NCBI RefSeq assembly: GCF_037392515.1
Contig: NC_090295.1
Span: 22,980,501-23,044,500 of the forward strand
Origin: Haliotis asinina
Taxonomy: Eukaryota > Mollusca > Gastropoda > Lepetellida > Haliotidae
Direction of reading: 5' to 3'
Length of the DNA stretch: 64,000 nt
The notes beneath the pieces are model-generated. The model was given only the letters and a program-made list of their open reading frames with translations. It did no database searches and was not told the origin of the DNA. Positions 33,073 through 43,796 of this stretch are shown here, one piece after another. The translations under genes and the position numbers were made by a program. Every line of letters begins with the position of its first letter. Positions within the stretch are counted from its first letter, which is position 1.

Positions 33073-33292
33073 GCCTGTGAAGACCCGGGTCCACAGCAAC
33101 CCATGTTTGTCGTAAGAGGCGACTAAGAGGATCGGGTGGTCAGGCTCGCTGACTTGGTTGACACATGTAATCTTATACAAATTACGTGGATATGTGCTCT
33201 TGTTGTTGATCACTGGATTGTCTGGTTCAAACCCCATTATTTACATATATGCCTTCATATAGCTGACGTATTGCTGAGTGCGGCGTTAAACA
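33073..33292 (+). repeat. SINE family B, near complete
   Basis: cctgtgaagacccgggtcca head, gaggatcgggtggtcaggct, cgctgacttggttgacacat, gatcactggattgtctggtt, tail attgctgagtgcggcgttaa then caacaaacc. Confidence 0.9.
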
Positions 33293-33339
33293 ACAAACCA
33301 ACCAACCCTAACATGTTGCCGGCCTACCCCTGTATGTCT

Positions 33340-33995
33340 CTATGTGTCTTTGTCTCACTTTGTCCAGTTGTATGTCTCACCCTGTATGTCTACCTCACCA
33401 TGTTTAGTTCTACCTCACCCTGTATGTATATGTGTTTCTCTGTCTCAGCACGTTGTCTCCCTCTGTGTCTTTGCCTGTCTCACCCTGTATGTCTACCTCA
33501 CCATGTCTGGTTCTACCTCACCCTGTATGTATATGTGTTTCTCTGTCTCAGCACGTCTCCCTCTGTGTCTTTGCCTGTCTCACCCTGTATGTCTACCTCA
33601 CCATGTCTGGTTCTAGCTCACCCTGTATGTATATGTGTTTCTCTGTCTCAGCACGTCTCCCTCTGTGTCTTTGCCTGTCTCACCCTGTATGTCTACCTCA
33701 CCATGTCTGGTTCTACCTCACCCTGTATGTATATGTGTTTCTCTGTCTCAGCACGTCTTCCTCTGTGTCTTTGCCTGTCTCACCCTGTATGTCTACCTCA
33801 CCATGTATGATTCTACCTCACCCTGTATATATATGTTTCTCTGTCTCAGCACCTTGTCTCCCTCTGTGTCTTTGCCTGTCTCACCCTGTGTGTCAACCTC
33901 ACCATGTTTGGTTCTACCTTACCCTGTATGTATATGTCTTTCTCTGTCTCACTTTGTTTTAATGTCTGTCTCACATTGTTTTGTGGTCTGCCTCA
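33340..33995. repeat. 100-bp minisatellite, about six copies
   Basis: The block accatgtctggttctacctc recurs near 33398, 33500, 33600, 33700, 33800 and 33900, a period of 99-103. Each unit also carries ctgtgtctttgcctgtctca and gtatatgtgtttctctgtct. The tract has no stops in more than one frame, giving long Ser/Cys/Pro/Val open frames that are products of the repeat. Confidence 0.9.
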
Positions 33996-34749
33996 CCGTG
34001 TATGTCTACCTCACTATGTTCATTCTGTATGTATACCTGTTTCAACACGTTACCTCACCTTGTCTATTGATTTCCCTAACCCTGTATGTCTCTCCGGTAC
34101 CTCGTGTACATTATAATGCAGGTTTGTAATTTTAGGGGCGGTTGAAATATTAGAGCGAAGATCATTTCTGGCAACTCCTTCGTCTAAGACCACCAGACAT
34201 CTGAATATTGATTAGAAAGAACACATCTACTCAAGATCACGCACGCACATATGCCATTAATGTTTTATCGTTTATTAAATATTTACTTAAGAGTGTACAT
34301 GACGTGAGCGGGTTACGTAAGGCCATTAAGACCACAGCTAACACAGTTACACCCGTAACCCGGCGATCATTAGATAGAGATAAAAAGTTTGACTAACGGG
34401 ACTTGCAGGACAGTATTTGCCTTACCGTATTTACCTTACGGTATACACAAGGACTCGCGGTATATGTCAGATCTAGCTATGGGATCCTGGGCGAAAGATG
34501 CCCATAAACCCACAAGCTCATTTTCACCAGGTTATGTACGGACGCCAAATACTTCATAATCACATATCTACCACATAGCTGACTTAATCTTTAAGTAAAT
34601 ACTTTAGGTGCATCATGACAATTTAGCATCATGTAGAGGAAAAACCTAAATAGAGGACAGCATTTCACGTTGTACATTTTCACAGAATTATATTTTCCTT
34701 TTCATTCGTTTTACTAAGAAAATTACCGTCGTTCTGCTTGGATGATGGG
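33996..34749. other. Degenerate end of minisatellite, then unique DNA
   Basis: Looser, diverged copies of the minisatellite words continue to about 34110. After that no gene or repeat is visible. Confidence 0.4.
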
Positions 34750-34753
34750 TTAA

Positions 34754-37612
34754 AGGTCATGTGCAACCAAAAATCAGACATAATTAAAACACAGTTATCA
34801 CTTATTCATAATATATGAAATGCGTTACTGATTAAGAAAAAACAAAAAAACAAAATTATACGCGTATAATCGCAAATAAAAAGTGCAATATTTTGTACGA
34901 AACGAAGCAGCCGCGATACCGAACCCAGTCAGAGCCGGCGGGTTTGCACTCAAATGTAACGAAGACTTTTCATTGGCCACTTGTTCATTGCCGATACGAT
35001 TAGCCGGCTCTTTGTTTATGGCTTATAAACCCGATAGGTGTTAATTTCAAAATGCATGCGGTCAGTGATTGAAGGTGTGCATTGCAAATTGTCATTAGCA
35101 GACAGGCAGGCAGAAATATAGGTGTCAATAAACCAGATATTGAGTTTTCTCTCTGACGGTGTCTGCTCATCACAATCAACATGTTTTTTTTGTGTAATGA
35201 GTTGATTATTTACTTGTTTGTGTAACCAAACAAGATTAGACTACTGCTCACGACCTCATACTCCGGGCAGGCATACTGTTTCAAGTTCTACTACACAAAA
35301 TCAGAATCACATGCTCCCCATTGACCCATGACAGCGGTGATTGGATGAAATAGTGTAATATGTTTTAAAAGCACATCCATCCTGTAATTAAAACGGACCA
35401 CAATTTTAAGTATTCGGTGCTGTCATTTTTGAATCACCATGACTTATGCTTATGTGTGCACCGATATTTGATGCGGAATGGAGGGTTGAGGTGTTCTGCT
35501 TCCTGTACTGGGAAAAATCGCAAGACTAGTTGGAAGGAATTTGTGTTTTATTGTAGTTTAAAGGCCAGACTGTACCCCTATGTACATGGAATGGCTGTTG
35601 ATAGTCTGGATATGTATGGGGTTTTTTAATATAAGGTTACTATAGAAGTCTATGGGAAAACATCTGGTGTCGTGTAATCTTCAAGCAACCCAGCAAAAAT
35701 AACTTGGTTTCCGTTATTGCGGAAACCTGATGGATACTGGGTAATGTAGGTTTCCGCTGGGTTTCAGTTTCAGGAAACGCGCAATGAGAGCTTCCGCATA
35801 GTTTCCACAACTGAAACTAACAAGTCTTAGTTTCCGTCATGTTTCCGTCAACTGAAACTGTAGTTGGAAGTTTCCATTTAGTTTCAGTTTACTGAAACCT
35901 TTATAGCTGGAGTGAGTAAGTTTCTGGTCTTGCGGAAACCTTGTGGATCTTGGGTAATGTAGGTTCCCACTAGGTTTCTGTACAAGGAAGATGACAATGA
36001 GAGTTCGGTTAGTTTAGAAAGCTGAAATATGTTGTATTATCTTGTTATATTTATTACATATTTATTTGAACAAAAAACAAACTCTGGAAATGTTATGATT
36101 CAACTGTTTCATTTCTTAGAAAAGGTCACATTTTAATGCAACAGAGCAGTTGCAGTAGTACACAATTCGCTGTATTAAGAAACTGGCGCGCTCAGAGAAG
36201 AGTAACAGAATTCTCTCCACACAAGCATTGCTCAGGAAGTTGGCACACTGAATGAAGACGAGCTAGTCACTACACAAAGTGCTTTGTTCTTCTGTAGATG
36301 TTTGTTGGTGTATGCGAGTCCTGGTTAATATCTGGCGAAACATCTGAATCCGAATCAATCAGGCTCTCACATTGTGGTGGTAATAGCTCGCAAACCTTGA
36401 ATGTGCTGTTAATATCTTGGTCACTGTCAGTGTCTGGAAAGGAAATGGACATTCAGTTTGAATCATCAATTCAACTGAGAGACAATTCACTGAAGAAAAG
36501 CTTGTAAAATCTTAACATTTCCAATGAATGAAACACAGCAATATATATGATAATGCAGATAACATGTATTACAAATATTAAATACGTATTACCATTTGCT
36601 CACTTTCAGTTATTACAGTTACATGTATGATACATACATTAAATATATTAAACATGGATAGCAAAGTGACAGTGCAAACTCGATTTTTAGTGAAATCTAA
36701 AAATTCTTTGATGACTTACCTGATGAAACATTTGTCATTCACCCGAAAAATCTTTACAAACTAACAAACATCTTGTCGTTACGGAGATGGAGATAACGTG
36801 TTTTTCTTGAAACAGACGTCTGGCAGTGAGGACAGAAAAGCCGTATTTCTCCTGGAATTTAAAATATATGTATATATTACGCTTTACACTTTGAGTGAGG
36901 TCAAAAAGGTTTGTTGTATGCACTTACATAGTGTCTGCTTCATTATAAAGCTATATGAATAATATTGTTATAATAGAGATTCCCTTACCGGGCATATAAC
37001 AGATAATATAGCGTGAATTATAAATACCAATGAAGGCGTCTTGTCATTCTCCGAGTTTGTTGGTCCACAATCCATATCTGTAAATCAAATAACTGACACA
37101 ATGATTCTTTCAGAAATATGAAACTTGAGGTGTGATGATAATGTCAAACCTGATGGATCTCTAACTTAACTGAAACTCAACGGAAACTTGTTTGAGCATG
37201 GGTAACGGATACCGTGCGGAAACCCTTAGAAAGTGGGTAATTGAAAGTTTCCGTCATTGCGGAAACTCAGTGTAAAAGAACGGAAACTTACTGGATTCAT
37301 GGTGGAAACTTAAGTTTCAGTCCACTTTCCATCAGGTTTCCGCACTGCGGAAACCAGGTTATTTTTGCTGTGACCTGTTCACTGCGCATGCGTAATGAGC
37401 GCTGCGCAACATAGTTATTAAAACCATTTCCCCCCTAGCGCTGGGGTAAAATTACTGAATCGTTTCAGCTCCGATTTCGCGGACTTTTTTTCATCGTGTG
37501 TTTTTTTTTCAACTTTATAGGTTGAATTGGCATTTTTGATGATTTCTTTCGGAAAGTGCATACCGAAAGGTATCAGAATCTGCAAAGTTGTGTTTTACGT
37601 TGCACGTGACCT
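34754..37612. mobile_element. TTAA-flanked non-autonomous DNA transposon, invaded by another element
   Basis: Left end AGGTCATGTGCAAC and right end GTTGCACGTGACCT are inverted repeats, bounded by TTAA at 34750-34753 and 37613-37616. TTAA duplications are made by piggyBac and Kolobok transposases; the family is undecided. Right-end sequence (cataccgaaaggtatcagaa, tctgcaaagttgtgtt) and an interior piece (ctccgggcaggcatac) recur at 39826-39948. No transposase is visible. A second element occupies 35691-37370. Confidence 0.65.
35691..37370. mobile_element. Nested 1.7-kb element with GTTTCCG subterminal repeats, possibly EnSpm/CACTA-like
   Basis: Inverted ends CAGCAAAAATAACTTGG on the left and CAGCAAAAATAACCTGG on the complement of the right, each followed by many copies of gtttccg/cggaaac over about 200 bases. 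A possible 3-base duplication (acc) flanks it, as EnSpm/CACTA elements make. On the minus strand, two exon-like pieces remain: 36722-36851, bounded by attttaaattccag and TTTCATCAG|gtaagt, has a frame reading CPHCQTSVSRKTRYLHLRND (zinc-finger-like), and about 36241-36445 reads an acidic DTDSDQDIN to DSDSDVSPDI tail. This resembles the N-terminus of tnp2-type transposases from memory; the catalytic part is missing. Confidence 0.5.
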
Positions 37613-37616
37613 TTAA

Positions 37617-38269
37617 CATTGCGATATAAACATTTTACACTCGCTTCACGGTTTTACTTACAGCACAAGTGTCTTTATTTAACCCTCAGTGCTCTTTGTT
37701 GACATTCAGATTATTCTCTGAAGTGTTTAACTAAGTTCTGTCCAAATCCAAAATGCATATAAATATTATATAAATTAGTTTTCTTTATTAACACTGACTT
37801 ACGTCGATGCACTGTTTGGATGAAAAACAATATTTCTTTGCATTGATATCTTGTTTTCGGATTCGGAGCAGATTTACATTTAATGGCTCGACTTATATGA
37901 ATTGCCGGTCACAGAAAGTATACAATTGAAATTCGCTTAAACCAAGAAATAAAGAGCGTCACCAAACCGGTACAGGGCTGAAAACTATCGTCGAAACACA
38001 ACAAACTTAGATTAAAAAAAAAAAACAAAAAAAAAACACGTTCCGAAAAAAACATCATCGCCAGATAAAAAGGTCACGTTTCTTTCATTTTAGTTAAGTT
38101 AAACGTGACGTGTATGCCTTATTTTGTCCGGATGTGTAGATACTGATAATTTCATTCGTCGCCGCTCGTCCCTCTCCGTAACCTCCGAGAACAACACGTC
38201 CGTCATCTTTCGTCCGCCGATGTAATAGTCGAGTCAGAAGGCTCAAACGGCAAGCACCTCGTTTCAAAA
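37617..38269. other. Intergenic DNA, no gene seen
   Basis: AT-rich with a poly-A stretch at about 38012-38036. No coding structure. Confidence 0.35.
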
Positions 38270-38510
38270 TGGCGGTGGGGGTAGTCTTGTGGTTAAAGTG
38301 TTCTCTCATCACGCCGAAGGCCGGGGTTCGATTCCCAACATAGACACAATGTGTAAAATCCATTTCTGGTGTGACCCGTCCGACCACCCTATGCCGTTAG
38401 TCGCCTCTAATGAGATGCATGAGTTACATGAGATCAATATGTGAGGCCCATCTCTAATTTTCCCCGCCGCGATATTGCTGGAATAGTGCTAACAGCGGCG
38501 TAAAACAATA
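38270..38510 (+). repeat. SINE family A with a family B fragment inside
   Basis: Family A head (gtagtcttgtggttaaagtg, gggttcgattcccaac) and tail (gatattgctggaatagtgct, cagcggcgtaaaac) are separated around 38375-38425 by gacccgtccgaccaccctat and gttagtcgcctctaat, which is reversed family B head sequence. Confidence 0.7.
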
Positions 38511-39107
38511 TTCACTCACACGTTTCACGAACTAACGAACGATAATCGAAGGTTACTATATGCAAAGACTACAGGAATGTTTTCGTCCAGATCATTGGAG
38601 CTTATCAGCTATTCATTGCGGAATTTACCGCTGGGAAAGCCAAGGCGATGTGCTTCAAACACTGCCCATTGAGTTCTGCACAATAGAATAGAGATCGCAT
38701 AGCTCTGTATCGATCACAATACGATGCAATGAATAATAAGGATACAATGCACGAAAGTCATTGATCATCCTGCCGACAGACACAAAAACACTGATTTAAT
38801 GTTTTGGTGAAGTAAAAAAGATCTGACTAAACAACAGAGCTTTCCATTTAAACATGGAAGCAACGGCGGCGGTGGGACTGGTGTTTCAGTCTCGGTTACC
38901 GTCCGTTACATATTTTTAAAAAAGTTTGAAGACCAATAAGTGACATTCTCCGTTTCTGGAAACATGACATGCGTAACGATAACGCGAGATTTTGGTCAAT
39001 TTCTCGAAATTTTCAAGATTTGGCCTGTTTGGCAACTGAGTTAGTGCGTTAGGCTTACGGCGCCTAAAACGACAATTCAGTGTTATCGCTGTGTGTGTGT
39101 GGTGGGG
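38511..39107. other. Intergenic DNA, no gene seen
   Basis: No coding structure or repeat recognised. Confidence 0.35.
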
Positions 39108-39270
39108 GACCCATCAAGATCAGGGCTAGAATTGATCTTCAGTAACCTATGCTAGTCGTAAGGGGCGATTGACAGGCTCGCCTACATAACTGTCACATAT
39201 CTCAATTCCGCAGATCGATGCTCATGCTGCTGATCACAATATTGTCTGGTCCAGACTCGGTTTATTTGAA
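39108..39270 (+). repeat. SINE family B, 3' end lost
   Basis: gacccatcaagatcagggct head, ctagtcgtaaggggcgattg, cagatcgatgctcatgctgc, gtctggtccagactcggttt; the usual tail is absent. Confidence 0.75.
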
Positions 39271-39654
39271 GCCGAGCAAGAACTCTGAAACTGAGTACGG
39301 ATGAAGTGCTTAGTTACACAGAACATCCTTACACGACTACGGGAGGCAACTCTCAGTATCCAAGTTAGACCAGAGTCACCGATAGCAGGCTATTTTATGC
39401 TAGAAAATATTGTCACATTCGTGAAAACATTTGTGTGCGAAATATGAACAAAACTCGTCTTCCACTTCGTTACAACTCTCTCAGTTACAACGTCTTTTTA
39501 ATACATATCTTCTCTTTTAACAGTCAGCTCTCTTGAGCAAAGGTCTGATCCATTTCCAATCTTCTAACCTTGACAGTATATTCCTCTCGGCATAGCCCGC
39601 TAGTCGGCCCTGAAAGAGACACCGGATGGTCAGTGTGGAGTGTTACAGGTACAT
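39271..39654. other. Intergenic DNA, no gene seen
   Basis: No coding structure or repeat recognised. Confidence 0.35.
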
Positions 39655-39725
39655 TATTGTATGTTTGGGTTAAGGACTCACTCAGGAATATTCCAGCCCA
39701 GAACCGATGGTCTGTAAATACGCCG
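39655..39725 (-). repeat. SINE family B tail fragment, minus strand
   Basis: ggactcactcaggaatattc, cagcccagaaccgatggtct and gtaaata match the reversed tail. Confidence 0.5.
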
Positions 39726-39825
39726 AAACGTGCCAAAATCGGACAATGTCTAACCCTGCCAAAACCGGCATAAAATTTTTGTCCCGCCATTTAGAACGAT
39801 ATTATGCTCATCAAAACACTCTCTA

Positions 39826-39948
39826 CTCCGGGCAGGCATACCGTTTCAAGCTCCACGAACCTGTTCACGATTTGTTTCGGAAAGAGCATACCGAAAGGTA
39901 TCAGAATCTGCAAAGTTGTGTTTCACGTTGCATGTGACCTTTAACGTC
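39826..39948 (+). mobile_element. Deleted copy of the TTAA-flanked transposon
   Basis: Joins tactccgggcaggcataccg (as at 35262) directly to cctgttcac and then tttcggaaagagcatacc, caaagttgtgtttcacgttg, catgtgacct|TTAA (as at 37370-37616). The inner element present at 35691-37370 is absent here, so this copy shows the sequence on either side of that insertion. Confidence 0.6.
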
Positions 39949-40439
39949 GGATATAAGTGTCTTTATTTAACCATCATTGCTCTTTGTTGATATTCAAATT
40001 ATTCTCTGAAGTGTTTAACTAAATTCTGCCAAAACCCAAAATGCATATAAATATGTATAAAATAGTTTCTCTTCTCTTATTAACACTGAATTATGTCGAT
40101 GCACTGTTTGGATGAAAAACAATATTTTACTTCGGTTCCATGGGGTGACTGTTTGGATGTGTTTCACTGCAACAGATACAATGATTGACCATAAACTTGG
40201 TTTTAAGCAGGGATACATTGATATATGTCAGCTTAATCAGCGATACTTATATAATTATTATATAATTATCCCCAATCCGCGTTAGTTCCATCGTACACGT
40301 AGTCTTATGGGGGGGGGGGGGGGGTGAGTGAGGGTCAGCGAGTGAGTGAATGTATTAGTGTGCTTGAGGTTTCGTGTTATTCTAAAGCCATAGTTCTAAT
40401 GTATAGGGTGGAGATCAGCGAAAAGAATGCGCATCCCAA
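39949..40439. other. Intergenic DNA with a G16 tract
   Basis: A run of 16 G at 40309-40324 followed by gtgagtgag-type simple sequence. Sequence at about 39955-40125 resembles 37660-37845 (tgtctttatttaacc, ctgaagtgtttaactaa, gatgcactgtttggatgaaa), so the duplication that includes the transposon end extends into the flank. Confidence 0.55.
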
Positions 40440-40490
40440 TGGCGTTTATCGATGCTCTTGATGTCAGTCACTGGACTGGCTGGTCTAGAT
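40440..40490 (+). repeat. SINE family B core fragment
   Basis: gtttatcgatgctcttgatg and cactggactggctggtctag match the core. Confidence 0.45.
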
Positions 40491-40499
40491 TCTAGATTC

Positions 40500-41231
40500 T
40501 AGAAAATCACTTAGCTCTCATTGAATGTAAGATCCCTACACTTGCTTATCAGTCCATTCATGGTATACATACCAAAGAGAGTTTTGCGTTTATCCATATC
40601 TTATCTGCTCTGTGTAACAAAGTGAAACCTTAAATACTTTGCATACCAGAGCATGGCATCGGTCAAAGAATTCCCCTCCCTGTGAACTTAAACTGTCTCC
40701 AACCCTTTACAACTTAAGTGTGATCTCAAAACCTTTCTGTACAAAACCTTATATATCAATTGACTTCATTAATACTTTATTTATTGTTAGCGCTATTAGA
40801 ATACCCTGCTGTGGTTTGGCTTTGTATAAATGGAGACTTAGAGCGGCATTAAATAATACACGAACCAAAGGGAATTATGAAATATTTTAAGAGAGATACT
40901 TTTAGTGTAAACGTGATACCGAATTCATATATAGATTTTGATAATGCTACGTTACAAAAGAAATATCTTAAAAAGATTTTTCCCAAATCTAAAGTGATTT
41001 TAGCCTAACCGTTTTTGTCTGGTATTGTATATATTTTAAAATATTAACTCAGCAGTGAAAGAATGAACTTGACGGTCTAAGGGAGACAACTCGCACAATC
41101 ATCGACCAGTTGAATGTTAGAATGGGAAGGGTCACAGAGGACTTGATATACAACAAAGATTATGCCTTTTAACACCGAGATACAACACCCTACCGCTCTC
41201 GCGCTGTTCCATCCACCTCTCGGTCGGAGAC
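40500..41231 (+). other. Possible LINE 3' remnant, otherwise nothing
   Basis: In broken frames 40640-40760 reads an Ala/Ser-Pro, then LKTFL-like end (gatctcaaaacctttctgta) reminiscent of the last residues of some LINE proteins. Evidence is weak; no intact gene. Confidence 0.25.
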
Positions 41232-41480
41232 CGGAAAAGGTCCGGGTAAGAATTTGCCTTCGTCTTTTAAGTGACTCATGCTTGTCATAAGAGTCGACTA
41301 ACGGGATCGGATGGTTAGGCTTACAGAATTGCTTGACACATGTCATCGTATCCCAATTTCGTGGACTGATGCTCATGCTGTTGATCACGAGATTGTGTGG
41401 TCCAGACACGAGTATTTACAGACCGACGTCATACAGCTGGAATATTGCTGAACGCTACCTTAAACAACTGCAACAAACCT
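41232..41480 (+). repeat. SINE family B
   Basis: gactaacgggatcggatggt, ttgcttgacacatgtcatcg, gttgatcacgagattgtgtg, gtccagacacgagtatttac, tail aatattgctgaacgctacct. Confidence 0.85.
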
Positions 41481-41776
41481 GGTTCGGAAAATATTGTAGG
41501 ATCGGAAAATACCTTCATGCATGGATGTCGGCGGACGCTTTCCACAATTCTCCTGCAGTCCGACTGGCACTCGGATTCCTTCGTCACATTCCGACAATGT
41601 TCAGCGATGTCAGGAATTAGAAGCTCTCTGACCTCTCCCAAAAGCTGATGAAATGTGCAATCTCCATATGACCTTTCTGTAATGAGTTTTGAAATCATTT
41701 CATACAGCTTACCAAGAACGTCTCTTCGTTCAAACGACCCAAACCCATGCAGATTACTACTTCTATTTCTTGACAC
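41429..41776 (-). CDS. Possible last exon of the DBH-like gene, ending in a SINE
   Basis: Minus-strand open stretch with protein-like composition: SNLHGFGSFERRDVLGKLYE, then CTFHQLLGEVRELLIPDIAE, and a Cys-spaced part ECQSDCRRIVESVRRHPC. From memory a C-x3-C then HPC tail occurs in some invertebrate MOXD1-like proteins. The final residues (LLQLFKVAFSNIPAV) and the stop come from the SINE at 41232-41480. The exact acceptor is not clear and the phase with the exon at 42821 could not be made to fit directly, so an exon may be missing or this may be separate. Confidence 0.35.
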   Translation of the reverse strand: MSRNRSSNLHGFGSFERRDVLGKLYEMISKLITERSYGDCTFHQLLGEVRELLIPDIAEHCRNVTKESECQSDCRRIVESVRRHPCMKVFSDPTIFSEPGLLQLFKVAFSNIPAV

Positions 41777-41779
41777 GAA

Positions 41780-42552
41780 AAGACTTCTTCAAATCAAATT
41801 ACGTTTTACACATTATTACAACATTTTTAACAGGTTGTGCGTCTGATTTTTCTGTGTAAGTAACGGCATTAGTCACGCACACATGCGCATGGGATCCTTT
41901 TTGTGTTAATTACTAGCAGTGTGATGTCAGTTTTTATGGGATTTATCAGCTTGATTTTAGTAAAGTCCAAGTAAATAATCCGCATTAAATTTCGAAGATA
42001 TCAGTAATGTGTTCTTTTTTCAAGAAGATATGTAGCTCGTACTAGGACTAAACATACAATTGACTGAAAATATATCAGTCATTTAAAGTCATTCATACAT
42101 TCTGTCATCACCAATACACCGGACGTTTTCCAAGAGAGTGCCTACGGAAAAATAGCTTGCATTCCTCAGAATATCATTGTGTTGCATTTACCAAGTTAGA
42201 TGAAACATGGTCTAAAAATAATGATGTGAGGCGTCAGTAAAATATTGGTTGGTCGTTCCATCACACATTTGGATTTTCGTGATATTGATGGGATATTGCA
42301 AAAAGCGGAGTAAAAGAAAACTCACTCACTCATCGCTTATAGCAGTGTGGGTACACAAAGTACGTGGTTCAGACTACCAGGATTCGACGTTTAGTTTTCC
42401 TACGGTGGCTGGGAGGGTTAGATTGCTGATTTTGTGTGCTGACTATCTGACGCCTCATCCTGGGACCGTAGGTTCGAATCCCCATGTTAATATAATTAAT
42501 TTTGTAATTTACAGGAAAGTATAATCCTGAATGAAGGATTTCTAACATATGG
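41780..42552. other. Intron or intergenic DNA
   Basis: Holds a family A SINE tail at 42275-42335 (gatattgatgggatattgca, aaagcggagtaaaagaaaac, ctcactcactc). No exon recognised. Confidence 0.4.
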
Positions 42553-42880
42553 CAGTTTTCACGCAAGTAATTTCACATTTTATCACATATCATCATTTTA
42601 AGACCAAGCCATGAACAGGTTGAAATTTGTCGTAAAAATGTTAGGGCAAAACATACCTCCTTGCCGTCCACACACGTCATACTCGGCCAACTGGACACAC
42701 TGCTCCAAGTGGCCAACAGTTTTCACGCAAGTAATTTCACATTTTATCACATATCATCATTTTAAGACCAAGCCATGAACGGGTTGAAATTTGTCGTAAA
42801 AATGTTAGGGCAAAATATACCTCCTTGCTGTCCACACACGTCATACTCGGCCAACTGGACACACTGCTCCAGGTGGTCAA
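42553..42880. repeat. 164-bp tandem duplication carrying part of an exon
   Basis: cagttttcacgcaagtaatt starts at 42553 and again at 42717; the two units are almost identical and each ends within the monooxygenase exon (gtcatactcggccaactgga). The first unit thus contains a partial second exon copy at 42657-42714 with its own donor (GGAG|gtatgt on the minus strand). Confidence 0.85.
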
Positions 42881-42920
42881 CACGTGGATAGTACGTCACG
42901 AATGCAAAACACATCTCCGA
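42821..42920 (-). CDS. DBH/MOXD1-like copper monooxygenase exon
   Basis: On the minus strand, acceptor ctttacatttcag, 100-base exon, donor GGAG|gtatat. It encodes SEMCFAFVTYYPRVDHLEQC followed by VQLAEYDVCGQQG. The EMCxxxxxYYPRxxLxxC block is characteristic of the C-terminal catalytic domain of dopamine beta-hydroxylase, MOXD1 and PHM; the Met of EMC is a copper ligand in that family. These enzymes hydroxylate small amines or peptides in the secretory pathway using ascorbate. Phase 0 start fits the exon at 43371. Confidence 0.75.
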
Positions 42921-43193
42921 CTGAAATGTAAAGAAGGACAGATGTCGCAAACACTTTGTGTCACAACTAATTTTCAGTGATCCATTCAAGCAATATTTCG
43001 GGGCTATTTCGCCCTTTACGCCCACGGCTTACGTTACAGTGGATAATAGGATAATCGAATAATCTTGACTGGTTATCATTTGTCGTTGACGTTTCGAATT
43101 TACAGAGTAATACGCAATCGGTCTATTTTTCGGTCACTTGAATGAAATTGTTGGAAGAGGCACTCACTGAAGTCATTTATGTCTGCTTACACT

Positions 43194-43345
43194 TGAGAGG
43201 TAGCCCAGTGGTTAAAGCGTTCGTTCATCTCCCCCAAGGCCTTGTTTCGATTCCCCACGCGTGAAGCCGGTTTCTGGTGTTTCCAGCAGTGTTATTGCTG
43301 GAATACCGCTAAAGTGATGTGAAAATCAACTCACTCACTCATTCA
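43194..43345 (+). repeat. SINE family A in an intron of the DBH-like gene
   Basis: ggtagcccagtggttaaagc, box B tgtttcgattcccc, ggtttctggtgtttccagca, tail gctaaagtgatgtgaaaatc then cactcactc. Confidence 0.85.
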
Positions 43346-43370
43346 AGGTGATACACTATCAAGGACTTAC

Positions 43371-43443
43371 GCTTGAACCTTCACCATAGTACACAGGATG
43401 ATTTCGGAATCTGTCTCCTGTTTTCGTGTCAAAGTAACATGTG
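43371..43443 (-). CDS. DBH/MOXD1-like exon cut by a Polinton
   Basis: Minus strand reads TCYFDTKTGDRFRNHPVYYG then EGSS and a donor GGTTCAAGC|gtaagt. In MOXD1 relatives a CxYxT block lies just before the EMC block, as here. The exon has no acceptor: its 5' side abuts the end of Polinton A at 43444. Earlier exons, if present, must lie beyond the Polinton, outside this window. The gene is therefore interrupted on this allele. Confidence 0.6.
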
Positions 43444-43767
43444 AGTAGTATAGGGAATGATAGTCCGAAAACACTTTTCAAAACCCCCTCTAAAAAGCCT
43501 CATTTAGTAAATGAGGCTTTGGTGGGACCCTTAGCTCTTGATACTATTGCCCCTACTACAAAGCCACGCCATCACGTTTACCGTGACTTGGCAGGCGGTA
43601 ACACTGTGCCGTACGGTACGATCAATAATTCTTCTCTTACAAACCCCCTACCCGGCCCACCCCTCAAGTAGTACAAGTTAGGTTCGTCGGCTTTCATATC
43701 CACTTTATCTATGTTGTAAGTTTTGACTGACCATATAGGATCGGTGGCTCGCTTACGGCTATCGCCC
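43444..43767 (+). repeat. Left terminal inverted repeat of Polinton A
   Basis: Matches the 324-base ends of B with a few changes. Contains the aaagcctcattta hairpin at 43494-43520. On the minus strand it carries the sequence of the last part of an integrase gene, as all ends of this subfamily do. Confidence 0.85.
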
Positions 43768-43796
43768 CTATGTTATGTTTATATCGATGAAACAGT

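Noticed and set aside
33136-34129. Five overlapping Ser/Cys/Pro-rich open frames
   Set aside because: Products of the 100-base minisatellite: the same region is open in several frames at once.
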